Positions 16,712 to 25,270 are shown, numbered from the stretch's first letter. The stretch is DNA of 64,000 bases from Clostridia bacterium (GCA_029060025.1 JAIDUV010000008.1:20884-84883); one strand, 5' to 3'. Notes: generated by a model from the letters alone, not told the origin. Numbers and translations: made by a program.

Positions 16712-17656
16712 TCACCTCACATATTTAATTTTGCAGTTGAGCAAAATTGAGAGCATTTCCACGTAAGGATTGTTTTCGTCAATAATTTCGCCCGTATCTA
16801 TTATGACGGTATTTCCGTCCTTTGCTTTTGTAGTCTGCTCAAGCCTTTTGATTTCTTCTTGCTCGATTACGACTACGCTGTGTTTACTGCGTATTTTGTT
16901 TAAGTAATTATCCGCTATGTGGTAGGGGAATCCAACCATTGGCAATCTTTCGTCAAGTCCTACGTTTCTGCCGGTAAGCGTCAAGTCTAATTCTTTGGAT
17001 AACGTAACTGCGCTTTCGCCAAACGCTTCATAAAAGTCGCCGAGCCTACTCACTACAATGTCTTTTGGATATTTTTCTTGTAACTCCATATATTGCAAAT
17101 AGAATTTGGATACTTGCTTTTGCGATTTATCTTCTTTGACTTCTACTTTAAGTTCTTCCGTATCGGCAGTTTCAGTTTCTTCAATTTCGTCGTTGTCGTG
17201 GTCTTCCATATCGTCATCGTCTTTGTTCCCAAGCTGTGTTTCAATAAGGTCGAATAGAGAAGTTTGTCCATTTGGTTGTTTTGGTTTGCTTGCAACGACA
17301 GGCGGAGTATATTTTCTTGGCGCCGTTTTAATTTCGGGCTTGTATTCCAATCCGTCTTGATTGTAAAGCGTGCCCTCAATACTTTCTTCTTCAAAGTAGT
17401 GTATTGCCCAGCCGAAGACTATTACATCTTCTATGTAAGCGGAGCTTGCTCCTTTCTCCGCAAGTTTTCTTGCCTCATCGGTTGCATGTTTCATAAAGCC
17501 GTCGAGAGTTTTCTTGTTGATAAGTTGCTTGCCGTCTTTCTCTATGGGCGTTCCGTTGTTTATCTTTTCTGCTAAGATTTCGCTTACATTTTCTTCAAGA
17601 TAGGCAAGTATTCGTTCCTGAGCAGTATCTTTGGCAGTTAAGGTTAAAGTAGCCAT
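16712..17656 (-). CDS. PcfK-like protein fused to a MutS domain I
   Basis: A 314-residue fusion. Residues 1-100 match the PcfK-like family of conjugative elements (GFMKHATDEARKLAEKG, then EDVIVFGWAIHYFEEESIEG). An acidic, low-complexity linker spans about 141-180. Residues 184-268 are a MutS mismatch-recognition domain I: YMELQEKYPKDIVVSRLGDF, then YEAFG, LTLTGRN and LPMVGFPYH, keeping the Phe-x-Glu wedge motif (Phe208, Glu210). No MutS ATPase is present. Its stop overlaps the upstream GTG of the PcfJ-like gene and its own start has AAGGAG. A DNA-structure-recognition role on the transferred element is a reasonable inference. Confidence 0.75.
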   Translation of the reverse strand: MATLTLTAKDTAQERILAYLEENVSEILAEKINNGTPIEKDGKQLINKKTLDGFMKHATDEARKLAEKGASSAYIEDVIVFGWAIHYFEEESIEGTLYNQDGLEYKPEIKTAPRKYTPPVVASKPKQPNGQTSLFDLIETQLGNKDDDDMEDHDNDEIEETETADTEELKVEVKEDKSQKQVSKFYLQYMELQEKYPKDIVVSRLGDFYEAFGESAVTLSKELDLTLTGRNVGLDERLPMVGFPYHIADNYLNKIRSKHSVVVIEQEEIKRLEQTTKAKDGNTVIIDTGEIIDENNPYVEMLSILLNCKIKYVR

Positions 17657-17675
17657 TATATATCACACTCCTTTT

Positions 17676-17861
17676 TTAATATTTCAAGTATTGTTTGCTC
17701 GTGTAATCGTCCGAGCAAATCCAAATTATTGTTGCCAATGTTTCAAGCGATACACCTTGTCTATTGCGGTCAAAAAGTTTTCTATATTGCTTGCTATCTC
17801 CGCTAGTAAACCATTGGAATTTGTTGCATAGGTAATAAAGTTTATCCGTAGATATTTTCAT
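17676..17861 (-). CDS. Small hypothetical protein, 61 aa
   Basis: A 61-residue basic, aromatic-rich protein that I do not recognise. It has an excellent AAAGGAG site and is followed by the PcfK-like gene 19 bases later, so it is probably the first gene of that transcription unit, just downstream of the terminator at 17901-17928. Confidence 0.5.
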   Translation of the reverse strand: MKISTDKLYYLCNKFQWFTSGDSKQYRKLFDRNRQGVSLETLATIIWICSDDYTSKQYLKY

Positions 17862-17900
17862 TTGTTGGTTAACTCCTTTAATTTATTTTTTTGTATAATG

Positions 17901-17928
17901 AAAAGCCCGCTCTTGTTTCAGAACGGGC
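17901..17928 (-). terminator. Intrinsic terminator of the small-gene operon
   Basis: On the minus strand GCCCGTTCT pairs with AGAGCGGGC and is followed by TTTTCATT. It overlaps the stop codon of the gene ending at 17918, which sits in the loop. Confidence 0.72.
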
Positions 17929-18124
17929 AACCTTTCCAACGCTGTACGTACTCCCAATGTGAATTTATCGGTAATACTGTCCAAGTTGCGTTTTTAAGCG
18001 GGGAGTTTTTCTCGTAGGCTTTTTTATGCCAATTTGCTAGACTGTAAGAATTAGTAAAGATATATACTTTTAACTTGCTATTGTTTTGCTTTTTGTAGCA
18101 GAGTTTGTATCCGTAGTTTCTCAT
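17918..18124 (-). CDS. Small hypothetical protein, 68 aa
   Basis: A 68-residue basic protein rich in Tyr, Trp and Lys (for example WHKKAYEKNSPLKNATWTVL). Its ATG overlaps the previous gene's stop in an ATGA arrangement, which supports translation. No family recognised. It is the last gene before the terminator. Confidence 0.5.
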   Translation of the reverse strand: MRNYGYKLCYKKQNNSKLKVYIFTNSYSLANWHKKAYEKNSPLKNATWTVLPINSHWEYVQRWKGCPF

Positions 18125-18303
18125 TGTTCAATTCTCCCGAATATATCGTCCGCATAATAGCAGCAGTCGAATATATTAAAAATCGCAGTGCATTTAACAC
18201 CGCGATAATCTACTATGTAATTGTTGTTGCCTTTGTATTCAAGTATTGTTACTTCGTCAATCTCTCCGCCGAGAGAGAAGATATGCGCTTTTGTCGTATT
18301 CAT
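18121..18303 (-). CDS. Small hypothetical protein, 60 aa
   Basis: A 60-residue, probably beta-rich protein (EVTILEYKGNNNYIVDYRGV, reminiscent of a small SH3-like barrel). It overlaps its neighbours by 4 bases on both sides, a tight coupling typical of phage and ICE accessory operons. Function unknown. Confidence 0.5.
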   Translation of the reverse strand: MNTTKAHIFSLGGEIDEVTILEYKGNNNYIVDYRGVKCTAIFNIFDCCYYADDIFGRIEQ

Positions 18304-18560
18304 TTATTATCTCCTTTCTTTGAGTCAAGATATTTTTTGTATTTCGTTTCCGAATACATTATTTCATTTACTTCTTCCAAGATTTCTTCTTGTGTTCTAC
18401 CAGTACAACAGGCAATAAGTAGGTTAGTGTTGCTATCGAAAATTCTAGCGAAAGCATATTCGCATATTTGATCTATGTCTTTATCTCTCTTATCTCGTTT
18501 AGATAGATTTATGCAGTAGATTGCAGTTAAAATAGTTTGAATTTCTTTTGTGTTTTTCAT
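18300..18560 (-). CDS. Small hypothetical helical protein, 86 aa
   Basis: An 86-residue, highly charged, probably helical protein with a KRDKRDKD segment. The stop overlaps the next start by 4 bases. No family recognised. Confidence 0.5.
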   Translation of the reverse strand: MKNTKEIQTILTAIYCINLSKRDKRDKDIDQICEYAFARIFDSNTNLLIACCTGRTQEEILEEVNEIMYSETKYKKYLDSKKGDNK

Positions 18561-18561
18561 A

Positions 18562-18867
18562 TCACATTATCTCCTTTACAAGTAAGTCTATAAAAGTATG
18601 TCTATACCAATCCCATTCGTCAGTTATATGCCAATATACTTCGTGTTCATTGGAACTGTCGTCGTCATACTTTAATTCATAATGTCCAATAGGTTGTCCT
18701 TTGTCATCCCATTCAATGTCGCCTACCCAAGAATTGTCGGGGTTAAGTTCGTCAGATATTAACTCCTTGAATTTAGCATAGGCTTTGTCGTAAGTATCAT
18801 ATACAAATAGTTCTACGTAACCGCTATCGGTAGTAGACCAATCAAATTGAATAATATAAACTTTCAT
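18562..18867 (-). CDS. Hypothetical acidic protein, 101 aa
   Basis: A 101-residue acidic protein rich in Trp and Asp (WVGDIEWDDKGQP, ITDEWDWYRHTF). A ribosome site AAGGAGA lies upstream. The composition and operon position suggest a mobile-element accessory protein; anti-restriction or other DNA-mimic roles are possible for acidic proteins but nothing here proves it. Confidence 0.52.
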   Translation of the reverse strand: MKVYIIQFDWSTTDSGYVELFVYDTYDKAYAKFKELISDELNPDNSWVGDIEWDDKGQPIGHYELKYDDDSSNEHEVYWHITDEWDWYRHTFIDLLVKEIM

Positions 18868-18878
18868 ATTAAATCTCC

Positions 18879-19292
18879 TTAAATGTAACTTTGTACTTCT
18901 TCAAAGATATTGCCGATATTGCGTAGCGTTTCTTCAAAGCCGTACCACGCCATTAAGTTTTGGTTGTGCGTATCAATAATGAGCGGGTCTTCGTCGTCAA
19001 AGTTTTTCCCAAAGATGTCTTTCAAAGAAAAACAACCCATTGATTGCATTTGCTCACTCAATAGGCTGTTTATTTCATCTTTGTATTTCTTGTAAAACTT
19101 CAACGTGTCCGAATAGTAAATTAGTTCGCTTACTATACCAGATACGCAACCGTGATAGAGTATATCTTTGAAAATGGTTGTTTTGTCGTCATAATCGTGC
19201 CGTTTGCTTATAACGTAATTGCAAACGTGTCGAGTAAGTTTATTATACGATTCACGTTTTATTGTTCTAACGTTTGTTAAAGTTAATTTCAT
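18879..19292 (-). CDS. Hypothetical protein of a mobile-element family, 137 aa
   Basis: A 137-residue protein opening KLTLTNVRTIKRESYNKLTR and containing DILYHGCVSGIVSELIYYSD. Small proteins of this general look are common in Clostridia conjugative elements, but I cannot name a characterised family with certainty. Strong AAAGGAG ribosome site. Function unknown. Confidence 0.58.
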   Translation of the reverse strand: MKLTLTNVRTIKRESYNKLTRHVCNYVISKRHDYDDKTTIFKDILYHGCVSGIVSELIYYSDTLKFYKKYKDEINSLLSEQMQSMGCFSLKDIFGKNFDDEDPLIIDTHNQNLMAWYGFEETLRNIGNIFEEVQSYI

Positions 19293-19304
19293 TTGTTTGC
19301 TCCT

Positions 19305-19565
19305 TTAATTTTCCGAGAAATCTTTAATATAGATTTTTTTGAACGTAACGCCGTATTCAAAGTAAAATTCGTGGTTGCTATCTTCGAGCAATTCGTAATC
19401 GATAACGCTTATCTTACCGCGATTAGTAACTGCTACTTGAATAATTTTGCGTTCAATGTTGATAGAAACAATATTGAATGTTATAAAACATTCACCGTCG
19501 TAGAACTCAAATTCATTGAGATAGTATTGACGAGTTTCTTCAAAACTGCTAACTACATTATCCAT
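19305..19565 (-). CDS. Hypothetical protein, first gene of the minus-strand operon, 86 aa
   Basis: An 86-residue, acidic, beta-rich protein. The GGAGG-type site directly before its ATG is formed by the outermost bases of the left arm of the inverted repeat at 19574-19837, so that repeat lies in the promoter/5' UTR of this operon. No family recognised. Confidence 0.52.
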   Translation of the reverse strand: MDNVVSSFEETRQYYLNEFEFYDGECFITFNIVSINIERKIIQVAVTNRGKISVIDYELLEDSNHEFYFEYGVTFKKIYIKDFSEN

Positions 19566-19573
19566 TTTTATAC

Positions 19574-19837
19574 CTCCGTGATTTTATTAGCCTTTCGGCA
19601 GGGGCTACGTAGCACAATTCGAGAAAAATCTTTTAACATACAAAATAGGGCAGTAAATGTCAACCGACAGACCAATGAATAACAAGTCAAACAAAAAAAT
19701 ATTGTATAAGAATACATAGGTCTTATTCTTATTATTAAGTAACAATATATAATAAATGGCTTAAGCAATAATTTTTTGCGGTTGACATTGACGAGAATTG
19801 TGCTACGATAGACACCACGAAAGGCGAAATCACGGAG
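19574..19837. repeat. Long imperfect inverted repeat (264 bp overall)
   Basis: Left arm segments CTCCGTGATTT (19574-19584), GCCTTTCG (19590-19597), GTAGCACAATTC (19609-19620) and TGTCAACCG (19658-19666) are matched in reverse order by CGGTTGACA (19779-19787), GAATTGTGCTAC (19795-19806), CGAAAGGC (19818-19825) and AAATCACGGAG (19827-19837). The central ~110 bases are very AT-rich and do not code. It could be a MITE-like element, a replication or transfer origin of the mobile element, or a folded 5' UTR of the minus-strand operon. Confidence 0.85.
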
Positions 19838-20050
19838 TTTTTCTAAATTCAAAAAAATTTATTAAGTAATTTAAGGGAAGTTTAATAGAAGAAAAAGGCA
19901 CACCGATTATTTTCGATATGCCTATGTAATATTTTATAGTTTTGTAAAACAGCCTAGATTGTTTCTAATTTGATTTTGCCAATTAGTTTGAATAGGCGGT
20001 TTTGGTAGTATGTCTTTGATAGGTAAAGATACTCCAAAGCACTCATAAGT

Positions 20051-20088
20051 AAGAAAAAGTACGAACCCTTTCAGCCGAGTGTTCGTAC
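20051..20088 (-). terminator. Intrinsic terminator of tRNA-Ser
   Basis: On the minus strand GTACGAAC (20081-20088) pairs with GTTCGTAC (20059-20066), followed by TTTTTCTTA. It lies 13 bases beyond the tRNA 3' end. Confidence 0.82.
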
Positions 20089-20101
20089 AGTTCCCTAATG
20101 G

Positions 20102-20188
20102 CAGAGAGTGAGGGATTTGAACCCTCGGAACGGTTTCCCGTTCACACGATTTCCAATCGTGCGCCTTCGACCACTCAGCCAACTCTCT
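20102..20188 (-). tRNA. tRNA-Ser (anticodon GGA)
   Basis: An 87-base class II tRNA. The acceptor stem AGAGAGT pairs with ACTCTCT, leaving discriminator G. The D arm contains GAGTGGTCGAAGGC. The anticodon stem CACGA/TCGTG encloses TTGGAAA, giving anticodon GGA, which reads UCC and UCU. A long variable arm (AACGGGAAACCGTT) and the T arm GAGGGTTCAAATCCCTC follow. CCA is not encoded. Its 3' end faces the accessory island to the left, a common integration site. Confidence 0.97.
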
Positions 20189-20462
20189 ATAAAAATTATT
20201 AAGTTTTTCAAAATCTATGGGAAGATTTTGGCGTCACTTGCGTGAACAACTGTGATAATATCATAAAAAATGCTTTTTGGCAAGCAATTTATGGTTCAAA
20301 TATGGATAAAATAAATTATATGAAGAGATAGGGTGCCGTCAGGGCTGGTGTTTGGGAGTGGCAAAAGGTATGGAAAATGTATTAGTTTTGTAATATAAGT
20401 GAAAATATTGTAAAATTTTGTATAAATTTTTCCTAAATGCAAAAACATTACGCAATTTATGA

Positions 20463-20492
20463 TTGCATAATTGGGGTTGACGGTGTTATACT
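20463..20492 (+). promoter_or_regulatory. Promoter of the Wzz-like gene
   Basis: TTGCAT (20463-20468), an 18-base spacer, then TATACT (20487-20492), about 40 bases before the preferred start at 20533. The rest of the 344-base gap after the tRNA (20189-20532) holds nothing else that I recognise. Confidence 0.5.
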
Positions 20493-20532
20493 ATTCTTGA
20501 ATTTTATTGATATTATGCCCTACGGAGGAACT

Positions 20533-22017
20533 ATGGAAGAGAACATCAACGGTGAGTTGACTTTTAGAAAGATTTGGCAACAAATTAAAAAAAGCGGAGT
20601 AAGAATAATAGTATACGCTTTTATTGCGCTCATTGTTTGCGGCGGAATTTTGGGTATATGCGATATATTTGTAAGTCAAAGTCAATATGAAACGAGAATT
20701 ACTTATTATTATTCGGGAGCAGAACTTGGCGAGAACCCTTGGGGCGGTCAAGAAGACGTGGTATCGGATATCAAGTCTGCAAACAACGTATCTACGGCTC
20801 TTGATAAATTGCAATACAGCGACGAAGAAAAGGACGCTTTAGTTAATTTAATTATTAGAAATCTTAACGTAATATCGTCAGTTGACAACGAGACGGTCAA
20901 CGAGGCCGGAGTATTGATGAGCGCAAATTACAGTTATAGAATTGTTTTGTCGCAAGATCCGGCTATAGATAAACTTTTGAAATCTAGAAACGATTACAAC
21001 AATATTTTAAGCGCGGTTACAACAAATCATATTGAGACATTTAAGAGAAAGTTCTCTTTCAGCACGTCACTAGGAGACTTGACGGTGTTGGATAGTTACA
21101 ACGCATTCCAAAAATACGATACAATACGCGGATATTTAAATGCATTTGCTGAAGAAAGCAAAACTTGGTCAGAGAAAGCGCCTGCTTTTGTATCGACGAG
21201 TCAAGATATGTCCTTTGCCTCTTTGAATACGCGTATTCAAATGGCGTCGCAGAAATTGGAAAATTACCTCAACTTCATATTGTTTAACGGTATAAATGCT
21301 AATGGCGAAACTCAATACGTTGAACTGAAATTGAAAGAGGCCAGTGACAGTATAGCAATATATGAAGAAGAGATAAAGACGCTCAACGAAGTGTTGGCGT
21401 TGATAATGCAAGGCAATGACGTCAATTTGCCAAATTCCGGTACTATTATAGTCAATCCGCCGGATCCAAAGGCAGTGACTGAGGCAATAAGCCTAGCCGT
21501 AAGCAACAAGACTATTGCGCAGACTGATAAAAATGCTTGGGAGACTCGCAAGACGTATTTTAATACCCAAGACTTTGCAAGTAAGACGGAAGATCAAAAA
21601 AACGCGCTTATTAGCACTGCCAACACTCTTGAACTTGAGGCTATAAATGAGTATAATTCGCTTATAAGCGCTTATAAAAGTATGATTGACGAATACAACA
21701 GCGGCTACAACGTAAGTTCGCTCGTTAGAATGACGTCGGTACCGGTGCAATCGACAAATTCTCCTATTACGTTGAAAGTGGGATTGATTGTAGAATTGAT
21801 GGTATTGATAATCGCAGTCATTATAGCAATGATTGTGACAAGCAAAAAGGGCGCAATGATACTCAAGAAGAAAGCAGCCGAAGAAGATGCTCAAGAAGTT
21901 GTTTTGATAGAAAACAGTCAAGTCAACGAAGAAGGAAATACCGAGCCTCAAGGTTTGCCCGCTCAGGAGTTGGGAGATCCGATGGACAAAGATATAGATT
22001 CTAACGAAGTCGAGTAA
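20533..22017 (+). CDS. Wzz-like chain-length/polysaccharide co-polymerase protein
   Basis: About 494 residues from the ATG at 20533, chosen because GGAGGA lies just upstream; the frame is open back to 20437 without a ribosome site. A transmembrane helix sits near the N-terminus (RIIVYAFIALIVCGGILGI), then a large external region with helical and coiled stretches, and a second helix near the end (VELMVLIIAVIIAMIVT), followed by a Lys-rich and then acidic cytosolic tail. Two helices bracketing an outside domain is the Wzz/co-polymerase layout, which controls sugar polymer length. The next gene resembles an O-antigen ligase/polymerase, which fits. No kinase domain is present. Confidence 0.7.
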   Translation: MEENINGELTFRKIWQQIKKSGVRIIVYAFIALIVCGGILGICDIFVSQSQYETRITYYYSGAELGENPWGGQEDVVSDIKSANNVSTALDKLQYSDEEKDALVNLIIRNLNVISSVDNETVNEAGVLMSANYSYRIVLSQDPAIDKLLKSRNDYNNILSAVTTNHIETFKRKFSFSTSLGDLTVLDSYNAFQKYDTIRGYLNAFAEESKTWSEKAPAFVSTSQDMSFASLNTRIQMASQKLENYLNFILFNGINANGETQYVELKLKEASDSIAIYEEEIKTLNEVLALIMQGNDVNLPNSGTIIVNPPDPKAVTEAISLAVSNKTIAQTDKNAWETRKTYFNTQDFASKTEDQKNALISTANTLELEAINEYNSLISAYKSMIDEYNSGYNVSSLVRMTSVPVQSTNSPITLKVGLIVELMVLIIAVIIAMIVTSKKGAMILKKKAAEEDAQEVVLIENSQVNEEGNTEPQGLPAQELGDPMDKDIDSNEVE

Positions 22018-22050
22018 AAAAAGGAAAAGAATAAATTATACAAATTTTGA

Positions 22051-22079
22051 CAAAACCCGACCTTGAAGTCGGGTTTTGC
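22051..22079 (+). terminator. Intrinsic terminator after the Wzz-like gene
   Basis: CAAAACCCGAC (22051-22061) pairs with GTCGGGTTTTG (22069-22079), whose T tract forms the 3' side of the stem. Confidence 0.8.
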
Positions 22080-22081
22080 TA

Positions 22082-22111
22082 TTGACAAACGAATGGTTAT
22101 TGGTTTAAAAT
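22082..22111 (+). promoter_or_regulatory. Promoter giving a probable leaderless mRNA
   Basis: TTGACA (22082-22087), an 18-base spacer, then TAAAAT (22106-22111). The ATG at 22118 is only 7 bases beyond the -10 box, the normal position of the transcription start, and no ribosome site is present. Confidence 0.62.
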
Positions 22112-22117
22112 AAACGT

Positions 22118-23551
22118 ATGGGTAATGTGGCAATCGGCGAAATAAATAAACGAAGTCAAAAATTTGAAGAACTGCAAAAAAAAGTGGCGTACGTGTTGTT
22201 TGCAGGCGTTATGCTCGTATTGTTGCAGGCATTTTTTTGTTTGACGCTCGTTGGCACCGTGACAAATACCGTGTCAAACAGGTCGCATTTTATGCACTAT
22301 TCTCAGTTGTATTTTAAGTTTTGCTCAATGCTTTTGACGGTGTTTTTGCTGACGTACTATATTGTCAAAATATACGTGAACGTCGAGAAAAGTACATTAA
22401 AATTAGGTAAATTTACGCAAGACCATCTAATACTTTTTCCATTTGCATTTATGCTTATATGGGCGCTTATATCTACCTTTAAATCTCCGTATTTTGAAAA
22501 ATCTCTTTATGGCGCAGGATATATCAATGAAGGCTATTTTACCGTCTTGCAATATGCAGTAGTATTTCTTTCGGCGTATGCGATCAGAGATGAGATAAAG
22601 TGGGCAAAAGAAGCAATGCTTTGGACTTTTATATGTATGGCAGGGCTGATATGCTTTGTGTTTATAGGAATTGAAGTAACAAATTACTCCATTCCCACGT
22701 CGTTGAAAGCGGGAGTATTCAACAACTCAAATCACTACGGCTATTTCTTGGCAATGTCGTCTACCGCTACGTTTGGAGCGTTGGTATATTCAAAGAAAAA
22801 GTGGCAGATATTTTTGTCGGCAATTTTACTGCCTTTGAATATTTTCAATCTTTTGGCGTGCAATACTTTGGGCGCAAATATAGCGTATATAGGCGGTATA
22901 TTCTTTATAATTTGCAGCGGTTTTATTACAAAAAAACTCAATTGGAAACGACTTCTTGTGGCTTGTGTTTTGTCGGGCGTTGTCAACTTCATAATAGAAA
23001 TCTCCGGCAGAACAAATATGTGGGAGTCTTATGTGCAGTTGTTTAAAGATATAAAGAGAGTTATCTCGCCGGGAGAAGGCGGAAGCGGCGGCAATAACAG
23101 TTCTGCCGGTACTGGCAGATTCGGACTTTGGGTGCGCACAATTGCCGTAATAAAGCAAGTGCCTTGGTTTGGCAAAGGTCTGGACTTATATCACGGAAAT
23201 AATATATACGATACTTCGCTTGACGTGTCGCACAATGAGTATATAACAATGGCAAGCAATATAGGTATCCCTGGGCTTGTGATGTATCTCGGCACGGTAA
23301 TATGGTGGTTTGTCAGAGCGGTGAAGGCCAGAAAAGTACTTACAATATGCGATCTTACTTTGCTTGCCGTGACGTTTTCATATTTGATTTCGGCAGTATT
23401 TGGCAATTCATTTACGTATACTTATCCGTATCTTCTCATATTCTTGGCATTGAGTATGCAAAAATCGTACGACAGAGAAGGTAAGTATAAAAAGTTGCAA
23501 GAAAAGAATCACGAACTTGCAAAAGTCAATTCTACTGCGGCGGCAGCGTAA
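22118..23551 (+). CDS. O-antigen ligase/polymerase-like membrane protein
   Basis: A 477-residue protein with about ten to twelve hydrophobic helices. The WaaL/Wzy-family region contains the large external loop GRFGLWVRTIAVIKQVPWFG, GLDLYHG and the conserved SHNEYITMASNIGIPGL. The protein probably joins or polymerises surface sugar chains at the outer membrane face, working with the Wzz-like protein upstream. The Ala-rich end is cytosolic. There is no Shine-Dalgarno site before the ATG and the promoter sits directly upstream, so translation is probably leaderless. Confidence 0.82.
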   Translation: MGNVAIGEINKRSQKFEELQKKVAYVLFAGVMLVLLQAFFCLTLVGTVTNTVSNRSHFMHYSQLYFKFCSMLLTVFLLTYYIVKIYVNVEKSTLKLGKFTQDHLILFPFAFMLIWALISTFKSPYFEKSLYGAGYINEGYFTVLQYAVVFLSAYAIRDEIKWAKEAMLWTFICMAGLICFVFIGIEVTNYSIPTSLKAGVFNNSNHYGYFLAMSSTATFGALVYSKKKWQIFLSAILLPLNIFNLLACNTLGANIAYIGGIFFIICSGFITKKLNWKRLLVACVLSGVVNFIIEISGRTNMWESYVQLFKDIKRVISPGEGGSGGNNSSAGTGRFGLWVRTIAVIKQVPWFGKGLDLYHGNNIYDTSLDVSHNEYITMASNIGIPGLVMYLGTVIWWFVRAVKARKVLTICDLTLLAVTFSYLISAVFGNSFTYTYPYLLIFLALSMQKSYDREGKYKKLQEKNHELAKVNSTAAAA

Positions 23552-23644
23552 AAACTTTTTGAGTTATTTTGCAAAAGACGTATAAAATTCTTTGCAAAAG
23601 CGTATTATTTGTTCAAACAAAATGAAAAATTATTCAAAATCTTA

Positions 23645-23673
23645 TTGCAATATAATTCATATTATATTATAAT
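23645..23673 (+). promoter_or_regulatory. Promoter of the DUF5050-like lipoprotein gene
   Basis: TTGCAA (23645-23650), a 17-base spacer, then TATAAT (23668-23673), about 45 bases ahead of the preferred start at 23719. Confidence 0.68.
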
Positions 23674-23718
23674 TATACTTGCTATTATATGATTCGTTCG
23701 CTAAATAGGAGTTTAAGA

Positions 23719-25248
23719 ATGAAAAAAATATCAATAATTTTGATAATTTGCCTCGTGGCTTGTATGGGTATTGCGATTTTCACAGGTTGCAGTCCTTCTT
23801 TTGGCCCGATAGGCACGACGGAATACAAAGACAGTCCTGTCGTCAACAACGGAGGACTTGTCGTACAGCAGGGCGGATATCTCTATTACGTCAACGGAAT
23901 GGATTCTACGTCAAATATCGTCAAGCCAGAAGATAACGCTTTTGGCAAGGCTTCTGTAAAGGGAAGCATTATGAAGAGCAAAATAGACGCTGACGGCAAT
24001 TTGAGCGAAACGGCGGTCGTAGTGCCAAAGATGTTCTATACTGCGGCTTCAAACGGCGGTTTTTATATCTACGGAGAGTGGATATACTATCTCTCGCCAA
24101 ATACTAAGGCTGACAACAAGTCAAACGTATTGTCGTCTCAATCCGTTGCTTTCCGTACCAAGATTGACGGAACAAAGACTCAAGAGATTGCTACGCTGAC
24201 GTCAAATTCTACGCAATATACCTTTACGGACAAAGAGTTTATTTATTTTGAAGACAGCGTTTTGAAGAAGGTTGGTTACGACAACGAGAAAATCAATAAG
24301 AAAGCAGAGAATATTCAAGAGGACGTGACTTCCGCATTGTTTACTGCAAAGTCAAACGTGGTGTTCTTTTTGAAGTCCAGTGAATCTAAGGTGCGTCTTA
24401 ACAACAACGTCTACGCTTACGTAAACGGCGAGGTAAAGGCAATCACCAGTGATGCGACTTACGATAAAGAAGGTGACTTGAGCCAAGATAATTTGAAAAA
24501 GCAATATACTTTTGCTCTCCTTTCATTTGATGCAAAAGAAAATACGCTTTTCTACACCAAGGTAAGCAACGACGCTGACGCTTCCAAGAAGACTTCTACC
24601 TACGCTTATAAATTTGACGAAAGTTATTCTTTTGACACGGCGAAGGAAGTGAGATACGCTACTTCTGCTCTCACAGGAGCGTCTATAATCAACCTCGGCA
24701 GCGAAAGGGGAATACTTTATACGGCAGCGGCTGAGTTGCAAATTTATAAGTCCATATCCGAGACGGCGGTAGAAAACGATACGCAAAAGGGCGCTACGCT
24801 CACTGCTACCGGCGCAGAAATTGTCAAGATTGACGGCAACGATATGTACTATATCTTGAGCAATACGCTCTATAAGATTGATTTCACTGACAAGAATGCT
24901 GTGACTCAACAGTTGAGTGAAGACGCAATTCTTACTTCGTGGCTCACACGTTCGGTAATTGGCAATTATTTGTACTTCATTGACAATACGTATAATTATA
25001 TGTACAGAGTTGACCTCTCGACATTCGTGGGAGAAAATAACAACTTCGTATACGCAAAAGGCGAGATAGTCAGCGGCACTCGCAAAGCAACTTTGACAAA
25101 AGATGACGACGACAAGATAGTCATCAAATACGTTGCTGAAGACGCAAGCGAAGAGGGCGTGAAGTATTATCAGATACCTAAGTTTATGACTTCTGACAAC
25201 GCGCAAAAATACGCAGAGGCAATTTACGAAGAAGAAGACGATAAATAA
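23719..25248 (+). CDS. DUF5050-like beta-propeller lipoprotein
   Basis: About 509 residues from the ATG at 23719 (TAGGAG upstream; an in-frame ATG at 23689 lacks one). The N-terminus is a lipoprotein signal ending FTGC. The mature part repeats short blocks such as GGYLYYVNGMD, GEWIYYLSPN, DKEFIYFED, GNDMYYILSN and GNYLYFIDNT. Each is the 'display' strand typical of DUF5050/TolB-like propellers that bind ligand or peptidoglycan. Probably exported and anchored at the outer face of the membrane. Role unknown; it lies beside the polysaccharide genes but has its own promoter and terminator. Confidence 0.7.
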   Translation: MKKISIILIICLVACMGIAIFTGCSPSFGPIGTTEYKDSPVVNNGGLVVQQGGYLYYVNGMDSTSNIVKPEDNAFGKASVKGSIMKSKIDADGNLSETAVVVPKMFYTAASNGGFYIYGEWIYYLSPNTKADNKSNVLSSQSVAFRTKIDGTKTQEIATLTSNSTQYTFTDKEFIYFEDSVLKKVGYDNEKINKKAENIQEDVTSALFTAKSNVVFFLKSSESKVRLNNNVYAYVNGEVKAITSDATYDKEGDLSQDNLKKQYTFALLSFDAKENTLFYTKVSNDADASKKTSTYAYKFDESYSFDTAKEVRYATSALTGASIINLGSERGILYTAAAELQIYKSISETAVENDTQKGATLTATGAEIVKIDGNDMYYILSNTLYKIDFTDKNAVTQQLSEDAILTSWLTRSVIGNYLYFIDNTYNYMYRVDLSTFVGENNNFVYAKGEIVSGTRKATLTKDDDDKIVIKYVAEDASEEGVKYYQIPKFMTSDNAQKYAEAIYEEEDDK

Positions 25249-25270
25249 TCGTTGCGAACATTAAGAGTTG

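Noticed and set aside
19568..19852. Minus-strand open frame across the inverted repeat
   Set aside because: It coincides with the repeat arms and its AT-rich centre; low-complexity translation and no homology-like features.
19934..20182. Minus-strand open frame starting in tRNA-Ser
   Set aside because: It is a translation of the tRNA gene and its terminator.
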